From positions 124,001 through 188,000 of the forward strand of contig NADL03000669.1 of assembly GCA_002205965.3 (NCBI GenBank): a stretch of 64,000 nt of DNA, given 5' to 3'. Below, piece by piece: positions 21,746 to 33,166 of this stretch. The translations under genes were made by a program, and so were the position numbers. The notes beneath the pieces are model-generated. The model saw only the letters and a program-made list of their open reading frames with translations, was not told the origin of the DNA and made no database searches. The first letter of the stretch is position 1. Every line of letters begins with the position of its first letter. The DNA comes from Kappaphycus alvarezii (taxonomy: Eukaryota; Rhodophyta; Florideophyceae; Gigartinales; Solieriaceae).

Positions 21746-22593
21746 TACGACTCATGGTCTTGTATCATCCAAAGTTCTTTTGTTTTTTAAAATCTGGCTT
21801 CAGAAATGGACGAATCATGGTCTGATATATACGTGGACTGAAGGGTTTGGTTCTTACTCTAATACTAGGCCTCTCTATCATAGATTAAACAAATGCTCAA
21901 ATTCTGTACAAAAATCAATATCACGGTAGGGCAATAATATAAAACCACATGGTTTATCAAACGTAGAATTTTAAATAAAGGTACAGTATTTCAACAAATA
22001 GTGCTCCACTCTAATATTTACTGTACACTAACGGCACAACCATGCCATTGCAAAAAAGCACAGAAACAAAAAACACCCCATTTCCAAAAGCCCACAGTAT
22101 TTGAAAATTTGCGCGCCATTTCCAAATGAAAAGCACAGTACTGATGAACAGCCCGAAACGGCAATGGACAGTACCACCAAAGCCCTTCATTAGCAATATT
22201 TCCATGTGGATAGAGCCGTCCCCATTCGCCCCATACGACCCCGCTTAATTCATCGCTCCCATCCTCTCCTTCACTGCAGTCTATCCCCCCACTGCTGCGT
22301 ACTCCTTCGCCCCTGCCAGCCCAGACCCCTCTGCTATCAATTACGGCCTCAGATACTGTTTCAACTCCCTCCGCTTCCCTGACCTCGGCTGTCCCTTCAA
22401 TTCCACCAGGCAGCCCAACCATACACGGATTTGAAAGAAAGAGTCTTATCTTTCAACCAGCACGAGCTCCTCTCAACCCACCGCTACCGCTGTCAATGTG
22501 CCCTCCCCATCCGGCGGCTGCCGAATACCCTTCACGTGTTAGTCTCAGCTGCAGTGGCTAGGAGCAGGAGCTTCTGAAATACACCGACATTAG
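21746..22593. other. Intergenic stretch, no gene recognised
   Basis: AT-rich to about 22200, then a C/T-rich part to 22590 with open frames on both strands that resemble composition noise. The latter could be the 5' part of the Harbinger-like element that follows. Confidence 0.35.
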
Positions 22594-23759
22594 GCTGCGA
22601 ACAGGACAGCGATGACGAAAATGACAGTTTGTGTCCGGTTTTTGATACCTTTTATGAGTCCGTCGGAAATAAAGGTTATTCACGAAATGTGCAACTTCGA
22701 TGATTCACAGTTCAAGCAGCCTGGAACTACTTTTCAAGCACAGTTCGAGAGGACACAATGTAGGGCCTGGGCGCAAATGCGCCTACAATCGCATGGACTT
22801 GTTATTTATGACTCTAGTCGTATTGAAGTGCGAAAAGCAGTGGGACATCGCAGCTCGTGTTTTAATTTGAAAGGAACTACATTCGAGAAGATGATTTCAA
22901 AGTATATTGGTGGTATATAGAAGTTCGCGTACGAAAATTTAATAAAAGAAATATATCATATCCGTGGTGAGTTACTGGAAAATCGCATTCCATTCAAGTA
23001 CGTTCCTTGCGCACGTTATGCGACTGACATTACATTTCAGCAAGGCAACAGGCTTTCGGGAAACATGCAAGAGGGTAAGAAGTATGTCTCAGACAAGAAC
23101 AAGCTCTACGGCTATAAAGTGGAATCAGCGTTTTAAAAAAGGACAAGCCATTAACTGCAGCAGACTTTACCCGGGAAACGTGGCCGACTTGGAGATATAT
23201 CATCGAAATGTGCAGTTTCATAAAAGTTCTTTAAAAACGGAACAGTCTGAAGTTGACATAGCTGATGTCGGAGAGCTGTCAGGAGAATATTCTCAGTATT
23301 GGGCCGTTTTAACGGATAAGGGCTACCAGGGTGCTGTGGAGCTGGTTTGGGATAGCATTTCGAAAAATATATCTAATAATGGATTCTTACTCGCCGAAAA
23401 CGTAGAAAGGAACAGGGAAATTCCATCCGATTGCATAATCGTTGAAAAACTGGTTTGTTCGGCTTTCCACTCTTTGGGGAGTGATGGGAGGGAAGTGGAG
23501 GAAGGGAGAGGCTCGCTACGATGCAGTGTTCAAGCTTTGCGCTGCACCGACTAATTTTTACATAACCTACCACCCTATGAGGGCCGAGGATGCCCATATG
23601 TACAGTTCAGTGAGAAATCGTTTGTATTCAATCGGAACTGAGTCGCACAATAAGCGGCCTGCGGCACAGGCCGCCTACCGCGAGAAAAGGAGGCGATTGG
23701 GTGAGTTCAATTTTAGGGCATTGGAATTCCAAGATGGACATCCTTTTGACTCTCAGTAG
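22594..23759 (+). pseudogene. PIF/Harbinger-like (DDE_Tnp_4) transposase, copy 1
   Basis: The coding track moves through three frames but the family is clear. An acidic N-terminus (DSDDENDSLCPVFDTFYES) is followed by HNVGPGRKCAYNRMDLLFMT and WDIAARVFNLKGTTFEKMIS, the helix-turn-helix-like region. Then come YATDITFQQGNRLSGN (first Asp), NKLYGYKVESAF, LTDKGYQGAVELVWDSI (second Asp) and CIIVEKL (Glu). The tail is YDAVFKLCAAPTNFYITYHP, a normal end for these proteins, with a stop at 23757-23759. At least three frameshifts and a stop break it. Two worse copies of the same family lie on the minus strand at 55990-57270 and 59330-59695. I could not find TIRs or a TTA/TWA target duplication. Confidence 0.8.
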
Positions 23760-24315
23760 CAGACCCATTTATTTCATTGGGTGAGAGTGGTCGAGTTACA
23801 GAAAAATATGAGGGATTATGGGTTGGTCTATGGGTTGGTCATGTAAACGAAAGACCCTCTCTGTGACACTGCATGCGAGCTAGGAGGGGAAGGCGACACT
23901 GGAACAGATAGAAAACCCCCTATTGCGACAGTTGGGCCTTGATGGCAGAGCATCGACAGAGGGAGCGAAAAGAGACGTCATAATCATAGTCGTCGCCTTC
24001 CACAGAATGAAAGTGAGACCAATTTATCCTCCTAATCGACATTAACAGGCGCTTAGGCCCATACGGACCCTGGAGAGGCAAACCAGTGGTCGTCTCCGTG
24101 CTCGTGATAGCCTCGCTGGCGCGTTTAGTTTACGCTTGCCCATAGGCGACGTCGGGGTTGAATTTGATAGAAGCGGCTTCCCGAATAAGATAAGACCTCC
24201 CATCATCGACAAACGATGGTTTGGGGCGAGGTCGGAGATAACGGGGGAGTCGGAAAAATTCGGGATAGTGTACAGTCTTTGCTTTTATTTGAAATAATAA
24301 TCAGTCTCTTTGTTT
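23760..24315. other. Intergenic stretch between two transposons
   Basis: No gene recognised. It may include the 3' terminal region of the Harbinger-like copy. A short direct repeat, ATGGGTTGGTC, occurs twice near 23819-23840. Confidence 0.35.
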
Positions 24316-24584
24316 GTGGAATGATTGGAAAATTATGGGTGAATATGATAGGGGGGCTTCGACGTGGCTGTGATCCACAACTGGAAGCAAGTCACGCTGT
24401 CACGTCTGCATCTCGGTTGCATTTGCATCCGCCGGACTGTAAGCCACTCGAGATAAGGCCACGTTGGCAGCTACCGTTGCTCAAGGACTTGATGTGCGAT
24501 CAGAACCCGTCGACAGGTCTATATAACCGACAACTTGGAAACCTTTGGCACAACTTCTGGTCCCTCAAGTCGTCGCTTGTTCTC
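24316..24584 (+). repeat. Left direct repeat (A1) of the DIRS-like element
   Basis: About 269 bp that recur at 27510-27779 with about eight differences. A TATA-like TCTATATAACC is included, so the repeat may carry the promoter of the element. Confidence 0.9.
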
Positions 24585-24651
24585 ATCCTTCGAACCAGCT
24601 CCAGACGAATCACCGTCTAGGCCGACATTCACACAACACAACACCCTTACC

Positions 24652-25497
24652 ATGTCTAATGCTGAGTCCTCCTCTGCTGCATCAACCGGTTCCCGTATCG
24701 ACGCCCTCGAAAACAAGTTTTCAACCCTCGAGAATCAACTCTCTGAAGTCGTCAATTTGCTCAAGGGTGGTGCCGGTCCTTCCGCCCAAGCCGCTCCCGC
24801 CGCTGGGCCCTCCGCTGCCGCAGATCCGCCGTCGGATCCCGCCGATCAAGCCACGGCCGCCGCCGAGGCCTTCAAGGTTGGGCAACTGCAGTTTTCACTG
24901 CCGCCCCCAAGTGCCGAGCAGGTGGGCGAAACCTTCGCCACTCGGCGAGCTTACGCCGCTACCGGTAAGCTCAACAAGTTCGAGAAACCTCTTACCGTCG
25001 CTCCCTTTCCCGCAAAAAGGTTCATTCCGGAACCTGAAGGCCTGTTTGGACGCATCAAGACAGCCGATCAGAGGGACGGGTGGGAAGCTGAAGTCCTCTG
25101 GAACGTGGGCAACAACTGTGAAAACGCCCTCGCCAGTGCCCATCGAGTCACCGAGGCCCTGGCTGCGAAGGACGTCCAAGCCGCTACCGAGGCCTTCGCA
25201 GTTCTACATCACTTTCTTGAAGCTTCCTATTCCAGGGTATTGGAACGAGTTGATTTCTTCACCGACTCCTTGGAATCCGGTAAATCAGAGGCTATTCTTC
25301 TCCAGAAGTACCTCAGAGAAGACGACTTCCCCTACGCATCCGATTTGTATCGAACTACCAAACACAAGTTCGCCGAGCTCCGTTCGCAAGCTTACGCAAA
25401 GGAGTTCAACAAGCAACAAGCCGCCGGAAATCGCCGCCCTCCGAAGGGACCTGGAAGGAACCAGCCTGGTCCGGCCGAAAAGCCTAGTCGCAAGTAA
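24652..25497 (+). CDS. Gag-like protein of the DIRS-like element
   Basis: Open frame of 281 residues from the ATG at 24652. It starts with a short coiled coil (IDALENKFSTLENQLSEVVN), then an Ala/Pro-rich linker, a mostly helical central region and a basic Pro/Gly/Lys tail. No zinc knuckle is seen. The Gag role is inferred from position upstream of the RT frame. Confidence 0.6.
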   Translation: MSNAESSSAASTGSRIDALENKFSTLENQLSEVVNLLKGGAGPSAQAAPAAGPSAAADPPSDPADQATAAAEAFKVGQLQFSLPPPSAEQVGETFATRRAYAATGKLNKFEKPLTVAPFPAKRFIPEPEGLFGRIKTADQRDGWEAEVLWNVGNNCENALASAHRVTEALAAKDVQAATEAFAVLHHFLEASYSRVLERVDFFTDSLESGKSEAILLQKYLREDDFPYASDLYRTTKHKFAELRSQAYAKEFNKQQAAGNRRPPKGPGRNQPGPAEKPSRK

Positions 25498-25526
25498 AGC
25501 GGTCATCTCCGCCGTCGTTTTGTCCT

Positions 25527-26897
25527 ATGTCTCAAGTCCTGTGGCGCAACACCCAACGCGCCGCTCCCTTTTGGTCCCAGACCCTTCAGGCCTCCGAATT
25601 CCTTCTTCGGGCACTCCGTTTTGGAGTTTACGAGCGCCCGGTGAAAACATCCCTTTCAGACACTCAATTCCGCCTCTCTCAAATCCCTATCGATCCGTCC
25701 GACCGGGAATTCTTCGACGACGCAATCAAAGACGCTCTTCACCGTCGAACGTACGAAGAAATCTCAGCTGCCGAAGCTCTTCGTCTGCACAAGGATGGCT
25801 ACCCGATTTCCAACGCATTCGTCGCAGTTACCGGGGAAAAACAGCGGTTGGTTGTAAACCTTTCCCGCCAGTCTACATTATTTCGAGACATGCCTGTCAA
25901 AATGGAAACCCTGGAAGGGTTCGCTCTGGATCTCAAGCGTTCAGACTACCTTTTCTCGTTCGATATCGCGAAGGGCTACCACCATTTTCGATTGCATCCC
26001 GATATTCGCAACTGGTTTATTTTCAAGGTGGACAACCGATATTTCCGCTGTATCGCCCTCCCTTTTGGATGGAAGCTTTCGCCGGCATATTTTATCAAGC
26101 TCATGAGACCCTTCGTCCGCTTCGTCCGAAATCGCCTTCGTCTGCGTATGCACCCGTACATGGACGACTTTCTGGTCGCGGTTCGCCGACGCTCTCGTCT
26201 TCACAAGGCTCGTGTGCAAATCGATCGTCTCTTGAAGGCTTGCGGACTACTTCGCAAGGAAGACAAGGGAAACTGGGCCGGAACGCAGTGTATCGAACAT
26301 CTCGGTTTTACTATCGATACCACTCGTATGATGTTTGGAATAACCGCAAAGCGAATGGAAAAACTCAAGGGTATCTCGCAACAGTTGCTCCGCCAAGCAC
26401 GTCGGAACCGCCGCCTGGTCGACGTCCAACTGTTACGCCACTTCGCAGGAGTGGCAATATCATGCTCCCTGGCCATGCCACTCGCACGGTTCTACACCCG
26501 ATCCATCTACGATTCGCTCAAGCTGAACACATCCAACTCAGGGAAACGGGTGAAGCTGCTTCACTCAGCGATTCGGGACCTCAAACACTGGCGCGATCTA
26601 GCTCACAGTCCGCCAGAGAGGCCCGTGTCGACCCCATCCCCTACGTTGGCGCTCCACTCGGACGCATCGACGACCATTGGTCAAGGGGGAACCTTGGGCT
26701 CCAATTTGCAACCAGGAACCCAAGGAACGTGGGAAGCTCGTGGCTTATGGGATCCTCTTCTTCGCGTCAAGCCAATAACATTCTTGGAGCTCCGCGCCGT
26801 GACGGACAACATCCGGTCGTTCGCCAACATGCTCAAGTCAGGGACTCACCTCTGCTCGTCGAATCTTCGCTCTCGCACTCGCGTCTCCGGACACTGA
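25527..26897 (+). CDS. Reverse transcriptase and RNase H of the DIRS-like element
   Basis: The 456-residue frame holds an RT domain (about residues 95-270) and an RNase H-like region (about 370-430). The wording of both is that of DIRS-type elements rather than of copia or gypsy. It lies 29 bp after the Gag-like frame. Confidence 0.85.
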   Translation: MSQVLWRNTQRAAPFWSQTLQASEFLLRALRFGVYERPVKTSLSDTQFRLSQIPIDPSDREFFDDAIKDALHRRTYEEISAAEALRLHKDGYPISNAFVAVTGEKQRLVVNLSRQSTLFRDMPVKMETLEGFALDLKRSDYLFSFDIAKGYHHFRLHPDIRNWFIFKVDNRYFRCIALPFGWKLSPAYFIKLMRPFVRFVRNRLRLRMHPYMDDFLVAVRRRSRLHKARVQIDRLLKACGLLRKEDKGNWAGTQCIEHLGFTIDTTRMMFGITAKRMEKLKGISQQLLRQARRNRRLVDVQLLRHFAGVAISCSLAMPLARFYTRSIYDSLKLNTSNSGKRVKLLHSAIRDLKHWRDLAHSPPERPVSTPSPTLALHSDASTTIGQGGTLGSNLQPGTQGTWEARGLWDPLLRVKPITFLELRAVTDNIRSFANMLKSGTHLCSSNLRSRTRVSGH

Positions 26898-27400
26898 TCT
26901 AGAATTTCTACGCAACGCCTGTGCCGTACTCGTCAGCTACATTTTCTTTGAACGTGGCGAAGCTGGGGTGTCTCTGTTGCTGACCAACATCACTGTCACT
27001 CCGGATTCCATCAACATCGCCATCGCACTACGCAAGAATCGTAACCGGGTTGCTCATACTCTTGCTTACCGCCGAAATCCTCGCTTCGATACCAGCGTGA
27101 TCGACCTGGTCTGTCGTTATGATACCCTACGCCGCTCGAACCGATCCGGGAGCAAGTACTATTGGGCTTTACCTGGGACTCGTCTTTCTACGAGCGCAAG
27201 AACCATTACTCTTTGGCTACAGTCTTGTCTCGCTCGTGCTCAAGTCACACCTCCACCCCTCAAGTCTCTTGGTCTTCGCACTCGCTGCGCATGGGTGCCG
27301 CATCAGAATGTGCAGCGATTGGGGTTCAGGAATATCGGATATTGATATGGGGGGATTGGTCGGCTGGACGCACATTCCGCGAGTCTTATCTGGATGCTAG
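26898..27400 (+). pseudogene. Tyrosine recombinase region of the DIRS-like element, broken
   Basis: Sequence downstream of RNase H has the character of a DIRS tyrosine recombinase, including the HSLRMGAA-type motif near 27285. It is broken, with about two breaks, so this copy is unlikely to integrate on its own. Confidence 0.7.
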
Positions 27401-27509
27401 GGTGATGCAATGTGATGATTCGTTCTTTTTCTTCGGTCACTTGCTGTGACCTCACTCTCGTTATCACGTACCTCCGGTACATTTGGTTTTCTCTATTGTT
27501 TTAATTCGG

Positions 27510-27779
27510 TGGAATGATTGGAAAATTATGAGTGAATATGATAGGGGGGCTTCGACGTGGCTGTGATCCACAACTGGAAGCAAGTCACGCTGTCACGTCT
27601 GCATCTCGGTTGCATTTGCATCCGCCGGACTGTAAGCCACTCGAGATAAGGCCACGTTGGCAGCTTACCGTTGCTCAAGGACTTGGTGTGCGATCAGAAC
27701 CCGTCGAACAGTTCCATATAACCGACAACTTGGAAACCTTTGGCACAACTGCTGGTCCCTCAAGTCGTCGCTTGTTCTC
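27510..27779 (+). repeat. Right direct repeat (A2) of the DIRS-like element
   Basis: Second copy of the terminal direct repeat. It directly follows a 20-bp sequence (27488-27507) that recurs exactly at 28539-28558. That could be a B1/B2 pair in the A1-ORFs-B1-A2-B2 layout of this group. Confidence 0.85.
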
Positions 27780-29088
27780 CCGCTCCCTCCCTCCATTCAT
27801 CCTTCATGGCCCAATCACAAGCCGTCTTTTGTTCTTGATTTATGATGATTTTATGTTATGATTTGTTATGGATATTGATGATTCAAGTGTCACGCAAACG
27901 CAGCAACCGGTGGAAGTGTTGATTTGGTTCTGGTCAGAGGATCAACGCGCATAGTGGTCACGGGCGTATGACCGCGCTACTCTCCTTACAACTCTTGCGA
28001 CGCGAACACACCAAATCTAAAGAGTTTACCCAAGCGTACGCATGATGGAACGAATGGAACCGGACAAGGATCTCAGCGTCTGGGAGACACGCCGATCAAC
28101 TCATCCAATTCCACCAATCCATTACTCCCGGTCATTTATCTCGGTCCTGGCAACTCACCTGCCTTTTCGCTGAAACATCCTCTCCCCTTCGTGTGCCTCC
28201 CCAGGCCTGCCATTGCTGACAGAGTACGTCCATTCAAGACAAGTAAGGTTGGCACCAAACGGAAGCTCTCACACTACACCCCATTGAGGGTACCATCCCC
28301 GGAAGAAGCGCCGCGCCCATAGCCGCTGTACAGCAGCATCCGGAGATTCGAGTGATCAAGCATTTTTAACCCTGCCATTACCAGTTCTGTCTCGAGCAAA
28401 CGTGCAACACAAAGGTTCAAATCAGTCCCAACTACTGGAGCAAGTAAGCTGCATAAGTTATCCCTGATTGCTGTAATGCGTACTTATTTAGTTATCCCTG
28501 TTGCTGTTAGATTTTTTGCTTTGATAAAGTGTTATGTGTTTCTCTATTGTTTTAATTCACTAGATTACACTGACTTCCTTTGGAGAACTCTCACTCATTT
28601 CAAGAAAGGTATGATTTCTGGTCTGGTGTTGTGTCATTTTCTTATCGTAGTTTCAATTGAAAAAAGTAACCTAACTGCTCAGTTTGGTTTCAATTTGTTT
28701 TCAGACCTACTGTACTGTACAGTATAATGCAGTACCAGTAAGGCTAAGTGTCGTATATTTATTGCCACCACTGTATTTAGCAACTTAAAGCCTGAATTTC
28801 CTCTACGAGGAATTGGGTTTCAAAATGTCATTGCTGTGCAGTGTACTGTACAGTACAGTACCGTACAGTAGAAGGATTGGCCGTTCAATAGACTTGCTTT
28901 CTGCCAGACAAATCCGAAAAATTTTCAAGTTTTTCACTCAAGATCTAAAAGTGTAAATATTGCCGCCTACGCATCCGTTGTACCGGCCGAAGTTTTGATC
29001 CCTCGATTCCCCCACCAGCATCTCTGCATCAACCACCACCAGTCCTCCCCTCCACTCCACTGCTCCCCGGCAATCCAATCCACCCACA
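27780..29088. other. Intergenic region upstream of Nup160-like gene
   Basis: No gene recognised. The part at 27880-28440 has moderate GC and may be transposon-derived. Two GTACN arrays lie at 28709-28725 and 28842-28871. Confidence 0.4.
28842..28871. promoter_or_regulatory. GTACN pentamer array upstream of Nup160-like gene
   Basis: Consecutive units GTACT, GTACA, GTACA, GTACC, GTACA end in GTAG. The array lies about 220 bp upstream of the ATG at 29089. A shorter partner, CTGTACTGTACAGTAT, lies at 28709-28725. Confidence 0.45.
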
Positions 29089-32000
29089 ATGCGCGAGACA
29101 CGTCTTTACGAATACGCCCCTTCCTTTACCGTCCAAGCCTTTCCGACCGTCGAGTTTGACTTTCCCACCCAACCCGCTCCCCACCCCACCCTCGCGGGCA
29201 CATGGGCCGGACTCACTCATTTCACCATCTCCTGGCGAGTCGAGGACGCCTCTTCACTTATCTTCGAGCAACTCACCTCTCACAAGGGCCTTCGCCTCAC
29301 ATTCTCCGCTCCCCTCACCTCCCGTCCTTTGATGAGACTCAACACCTCTGACACCCGCCACTCGCTTGACATTCTAGTCGCTTGTTATTCCAGGCAATCC
29401 GTCCTGCTTCGAATTCGTTTATATCCCCCGCATGCTCAGAACAACCATCGCTTTGAATGTATCCCAGTCGCACGCTGCATGGTCGAGCGTGCGTGTGTCA
29501 CATGTATGACCGATATTGGCACCGAAGTCATTGTGGATTTGACGATGGCGCATGTGCCCGTCTGTGTTTCACAGATCTCCCGTCTCCGGCCATTCAGGTC
29601 AACCGCTTTGAGCCGCGCGCCCCGGGTGCGTCGGAGCAACGTCGACAGGGAGATACCACCAGTATGGTATCCGGTATGTCGGAGGATGATTCCAGTCATC
29701 GCTCCGTTGCATCCTCAATGTCGCTTGGTTTGATGAACCGCTTGTTTGGTACACAGAGGGCTCTTACTGCTTCTTTGGGTGCGGGCCCTGCAGAGGCTAA
29801 TTCACATGCTGTTAGTGTGCCGCACGCGTTTTTGAGGAGGGGTAAGAAGATAGGGCTAGTGGAAGGGAGAGTCGCGATTCGGTTTTGGGTTTGGCTTTGG
29901 TTAGGATGGAGGGGAAAGTGTCGCCTCGTTGCATCAGAGTGGCAGGGTCTGTGTGTACATGGAGGTGGACCACCAGTTTCAGTTTCTGGCGGACCTTGAC
30001 CTGCCGGTGAAGCTTGTCAATGGCTTGGTCAACCATTTTTTGCTCACTGGTCTCGCAGAGTCGGTTGTGGCCGTTGTTATGGTTGATGAGGATCCGAACG
30101 CCGATTCGCTCAGGTTGTTCAACGTTACCGCAAAGTGGCGTGGGGAACGCTCGATCTCCTTGGCTTCAACGCAGATTGCAAAGAGAGATGGTCCTATAGA
30201 TCGTATCGTCGCCGCTTGTTTCACTGGAGATGATGTTATTGTCGCGTCTGAGACTGGATTCGTGTCGGGCGTACTGAACGTCTCGAATGAAATTGATTCG
30301 AATGTTGGCATTCCAACTGGTACTCTCTGGACAGCTCTGGAGGACGTTGATCAATCCTTTGGGCTCGGAAAGGCCTTAGACAGTGCCTCGCCAGACCCCG
30401 TGGACTCTTTCATGCAGGCTCACCGTTTCTCTGCGAAAACTGTAGCCAAAGCCTTGCGACTCGATGATCCTGGGTCTTACACCCACGCCGACATCCAGCA
30501 CAATGTCAGAAACACGGTTTTCGACAAGGACCCAGACAATATGTGGAGACGTGTTCGGGCGAGAGCGGAGCATATATGCAAATCTGAGGAATTGCTGGTT
30601 CGCGATTTATCTTTGGTCCCAGAAGTTGGGATTGTCGTCGCTCGAAATAATTCCTTGCATATTTTTCGAAAGCTCTTGGAGGCAGAAGAGAAGGCTATTG
30701 CCAACACCACCCGCCTTCTAAGCTGCAAGGAGCCGGTTTTAAATCTGGAGATAGCATGTCTACTCTCTTCACATGCGGCTTGTCAAGTGATCGCCTCGCA
30801 GTACATGGGGAATGGTGTTCCGAACGATGAGAAGAACCAACTCAAGTTTATGGTATTGCTAGCGGTTTCGTTCTCTCACGTTCTCACTGATATGCCCTTG
30901 AGCAATCGTGTAGCGCTAGTAACTTTGAGAGGGCTACGTGGCAATACACAGGTCGGCGATATGTTTTCGACCGCGGTTTCTCTAACGATGAGAACATTGA
31001 AACCGGGTCCACCACTGCTGTCTTTCTTGAACAAAGCATCTGAAATGCAGCAACTGCTTATGTCTACGGATCAAGTTGGCGACAAGTTACCAATATCAGC
31101 TATGTTTGCTAGTGGATTGGCCTGGCTTTCTCAGTTTCGACAAAGTGGTTTCCATCAAGTAGCTAGTCCACGGCACTCGCCCGGGGAGGACAAGTCGAGG
31201 GGTGCCATTCTGCTCGTTGAAAAAGCCTATGCTTGTCTGGTCGGTTCAGCTAACTGGTGTGAGAAACATATTGAATTAGCCGAGGATGATGTACAGTGCG
31301 TTTTGGACCTGGCCGGATTGTCGGAGTATGATGCAGAAGCGGCCGAACAAGGTCGTGCGGATGATGTTGTCATGTCTGGGGAGGGAGAAGGTTTACCAAA
31401 TGGTCTGACAAGGGAACAAATCCGGCAGCATCTTGGCTTTTGGTTGCTTGAGCGGTCTGTACGCCTCTTGGAGAGCAGCAATGCACCGCGGAATGCCGCG
31501 GCAGTAGCTCTTGAGGCAATGTCAAGAGCACCTGATCGGCAGCGTCATGAGATGATGAGAGCTGCTGCGTTCAGCACCTTTCTGGACGCGATGGAGTTGG
31601 AGCACGCGTTGACAGCGATTTTGCGGTTACCTTTCTCTTCAGAGGAGGCGCCTTTTGTGGTGAAAGAGGAGAGCGATGCGTTGAGGGATGCTATAGGTTT
31701 ATTTGTTAACGTAGCAGCCGATCAAGGGAAACTGCAGTGGCTAGCTGATTACGAACTGCCGGAGCCTTTGCATGTCCTTTGTGGACTAGCTCTTGAAAGG
31801 AGAGCGAGGGCTGCTGATGCGATGCGGATCGAAGATCCATCTAGTGTGCAAGAGCTTCCTGCCAAACCACCAGGGGCTATGGAGAAAAAAGCTTCAGACA
31901 AGGCAGCAAAGAGTGTTTGCGAGTATGAGCAGTTGTACGCTTGGTATGTTACGTGTGGGGATGAGTCAAGCGCTGCAACATGCGCGCTAGAGTGGAGTGA

Positions 32001-33086
32001 ACGTCTAAGTCACGAGGGGCTCGCAGCAATTCGGAGCTTCGCGTCCGGTCGGGGTAGGCATCTAGATGTGGAAGCGCAAATTTCTATACTGCTTTCGTGG
32101 ACAAAATTGAAGTGCCAGGCGTTCTCGTATGCACTATCTGCTGCCCACTTAGAACCGCCCAGAGACGTTTTATTTTGAGGTCGCGATACGCAATCGTATC
32201 TGAATCACAGGCGAGTACGAAAGGAATCGTGAGCCTATCTTGGGCATCTCGACGCCACCTTTTGGCATATGCGCAGAGCAAGGTGTTAGCTGAGTTGCGA
32301 TCAGGTGGTGGGCAGGATCTTGACATTGAGGAGTTGGTGCCGTACTTGAGTTCTCCCCTGCAATTTGCTAGCCGATGGAAAGGAGGGAGTTGCTTGGATT
32401 ACGTCAAGGTTGGCCAGAAACGCGACCTATGATAAGATGCTGCTGTGTGCAGAGTTGGGAAGTGCATGGAGGGAGGAAGCTGGCGACAGTGTGCTTGTGG
32501 AGGTAGTGCAAGCAGCTTCTTTCCTCGCGTCTCAAAGATCTGTCGATAAGTTCGGGTACAGCCACTTGGACGACTTTCTGCGTGCTGTTGTTTCAACAGA
32601 AGGACAAAAGGAATGTTCCAAGAATTGGAATCTGGTAGCACTGGAGAGTGCATTATCAACAACAGGAGGGGCGGTTGGTGTGCCTCAGTGGCTTGTGGAC
32701 GCCGCGGCGTGGGGAACACAGCGTTTGCGGAGGGAACTGCGGAATATGCACGAAACTTTTCAGGGAGGAGAATGGGAGATGCGGCTGGAGTGGTTCGAAC
32801 GCTGTTGAGGTATCATCGGCCCGTTGAGGCGGCAAAAGTGTTGTTGGTGGGGCTAGCAAGCGTTGACAAGGTGGCCAAGGAAAGGCGGGAAAAGGGACGT
32901 TACTATGTGCCCTACTCGGCGATTGATGCGACGGTGGAGTTGCTAGGGGAGGTGGAGGATGAATACGAGGATGCGGAGAGGTACAAAAAGAAGCTGCAAG
33001 ATAGCACGAGAGCGCATATGTCTGCAATGGACGAGGTAGTTCAAGCAAGTGTGGGCGGGGAGAGCATGGAAGTAATGGCAATGTAA
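29089..33086 (+). CDS. NUP160: Nucleoporin Nup160/Nup120 family
   Basis: This is a scaffold subunit of the Y-complex (Nup107-160) of the nuclear pore. The N-terminal part from the ATG at 29089 fits a beta-propeller (VIVDLTMAHVPV, LCFTDLPSPAIQVNRF, HQSGRVCVYMEVDHQFQFLA). From about 30400 the chain is almost entirely alpha-helical. It contains MMRAAAFSTFLDAMELEHAL and YEQLYAWYVTCGDESSAATC, and ends in LLRYHRPVEAAKVLLVGL and YVPYSAIDATVELLGEVEDE. The last of these matches the conserved LPYSSIDQLL end of Nup160. Expected length is about 1,320 residues, normal for the family. The frame changes about five times. At 29557-29559 the run CCC should be CCCC to continue as VPRLCFTDLP. Between about 29811 and 29904 either a small intron (GTTAGT...TTAG, 94 nt) or an indel restores frame. 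Further shifts lie near 32165, 32370 and 32790. Confidence 0.72.
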
Positions 33087-33166
33087 AGGTGATGGTGTTT
33101 ACTGATAAAACGGGACGACTTGACAATGTATTGATGGGGTGGAGGATGACGAGTAGAAAATTTGAG

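Larger units (their letters stand above)
24316..27779 (+). mobile_element. DIRS/Ngaro-like tyrosine-recombinase retroelement
   Basis: Treated as a fossil element of about 3.46 kb. It is bounded by two direct repeats of about 270 bp (24316-24584 and 27510-27779) that are roughly 97 percent identical by eye, so the insertion is fairly young. In order it holds a Gag-like frame, a reverse transcriptase plus RNase H frame, and a tyrosine-recombinase region. This order and the absence of an integrase are those of the DIRS/Ngaro/PAT group. The Gag-like and RT-RH frames look whole; the recombinase region is broken, with about two breaks. Confidence 0.82.

Noticed and set aside
24545-26902. A 785-codon open frame overlapping the DIRS-like element
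   Set aside because: It is the alternate frame of the Gag-like and RT-RNase H regions, rich in Arg, Pro and Ser and with no domain. The conserved RT signal is in the other frame.
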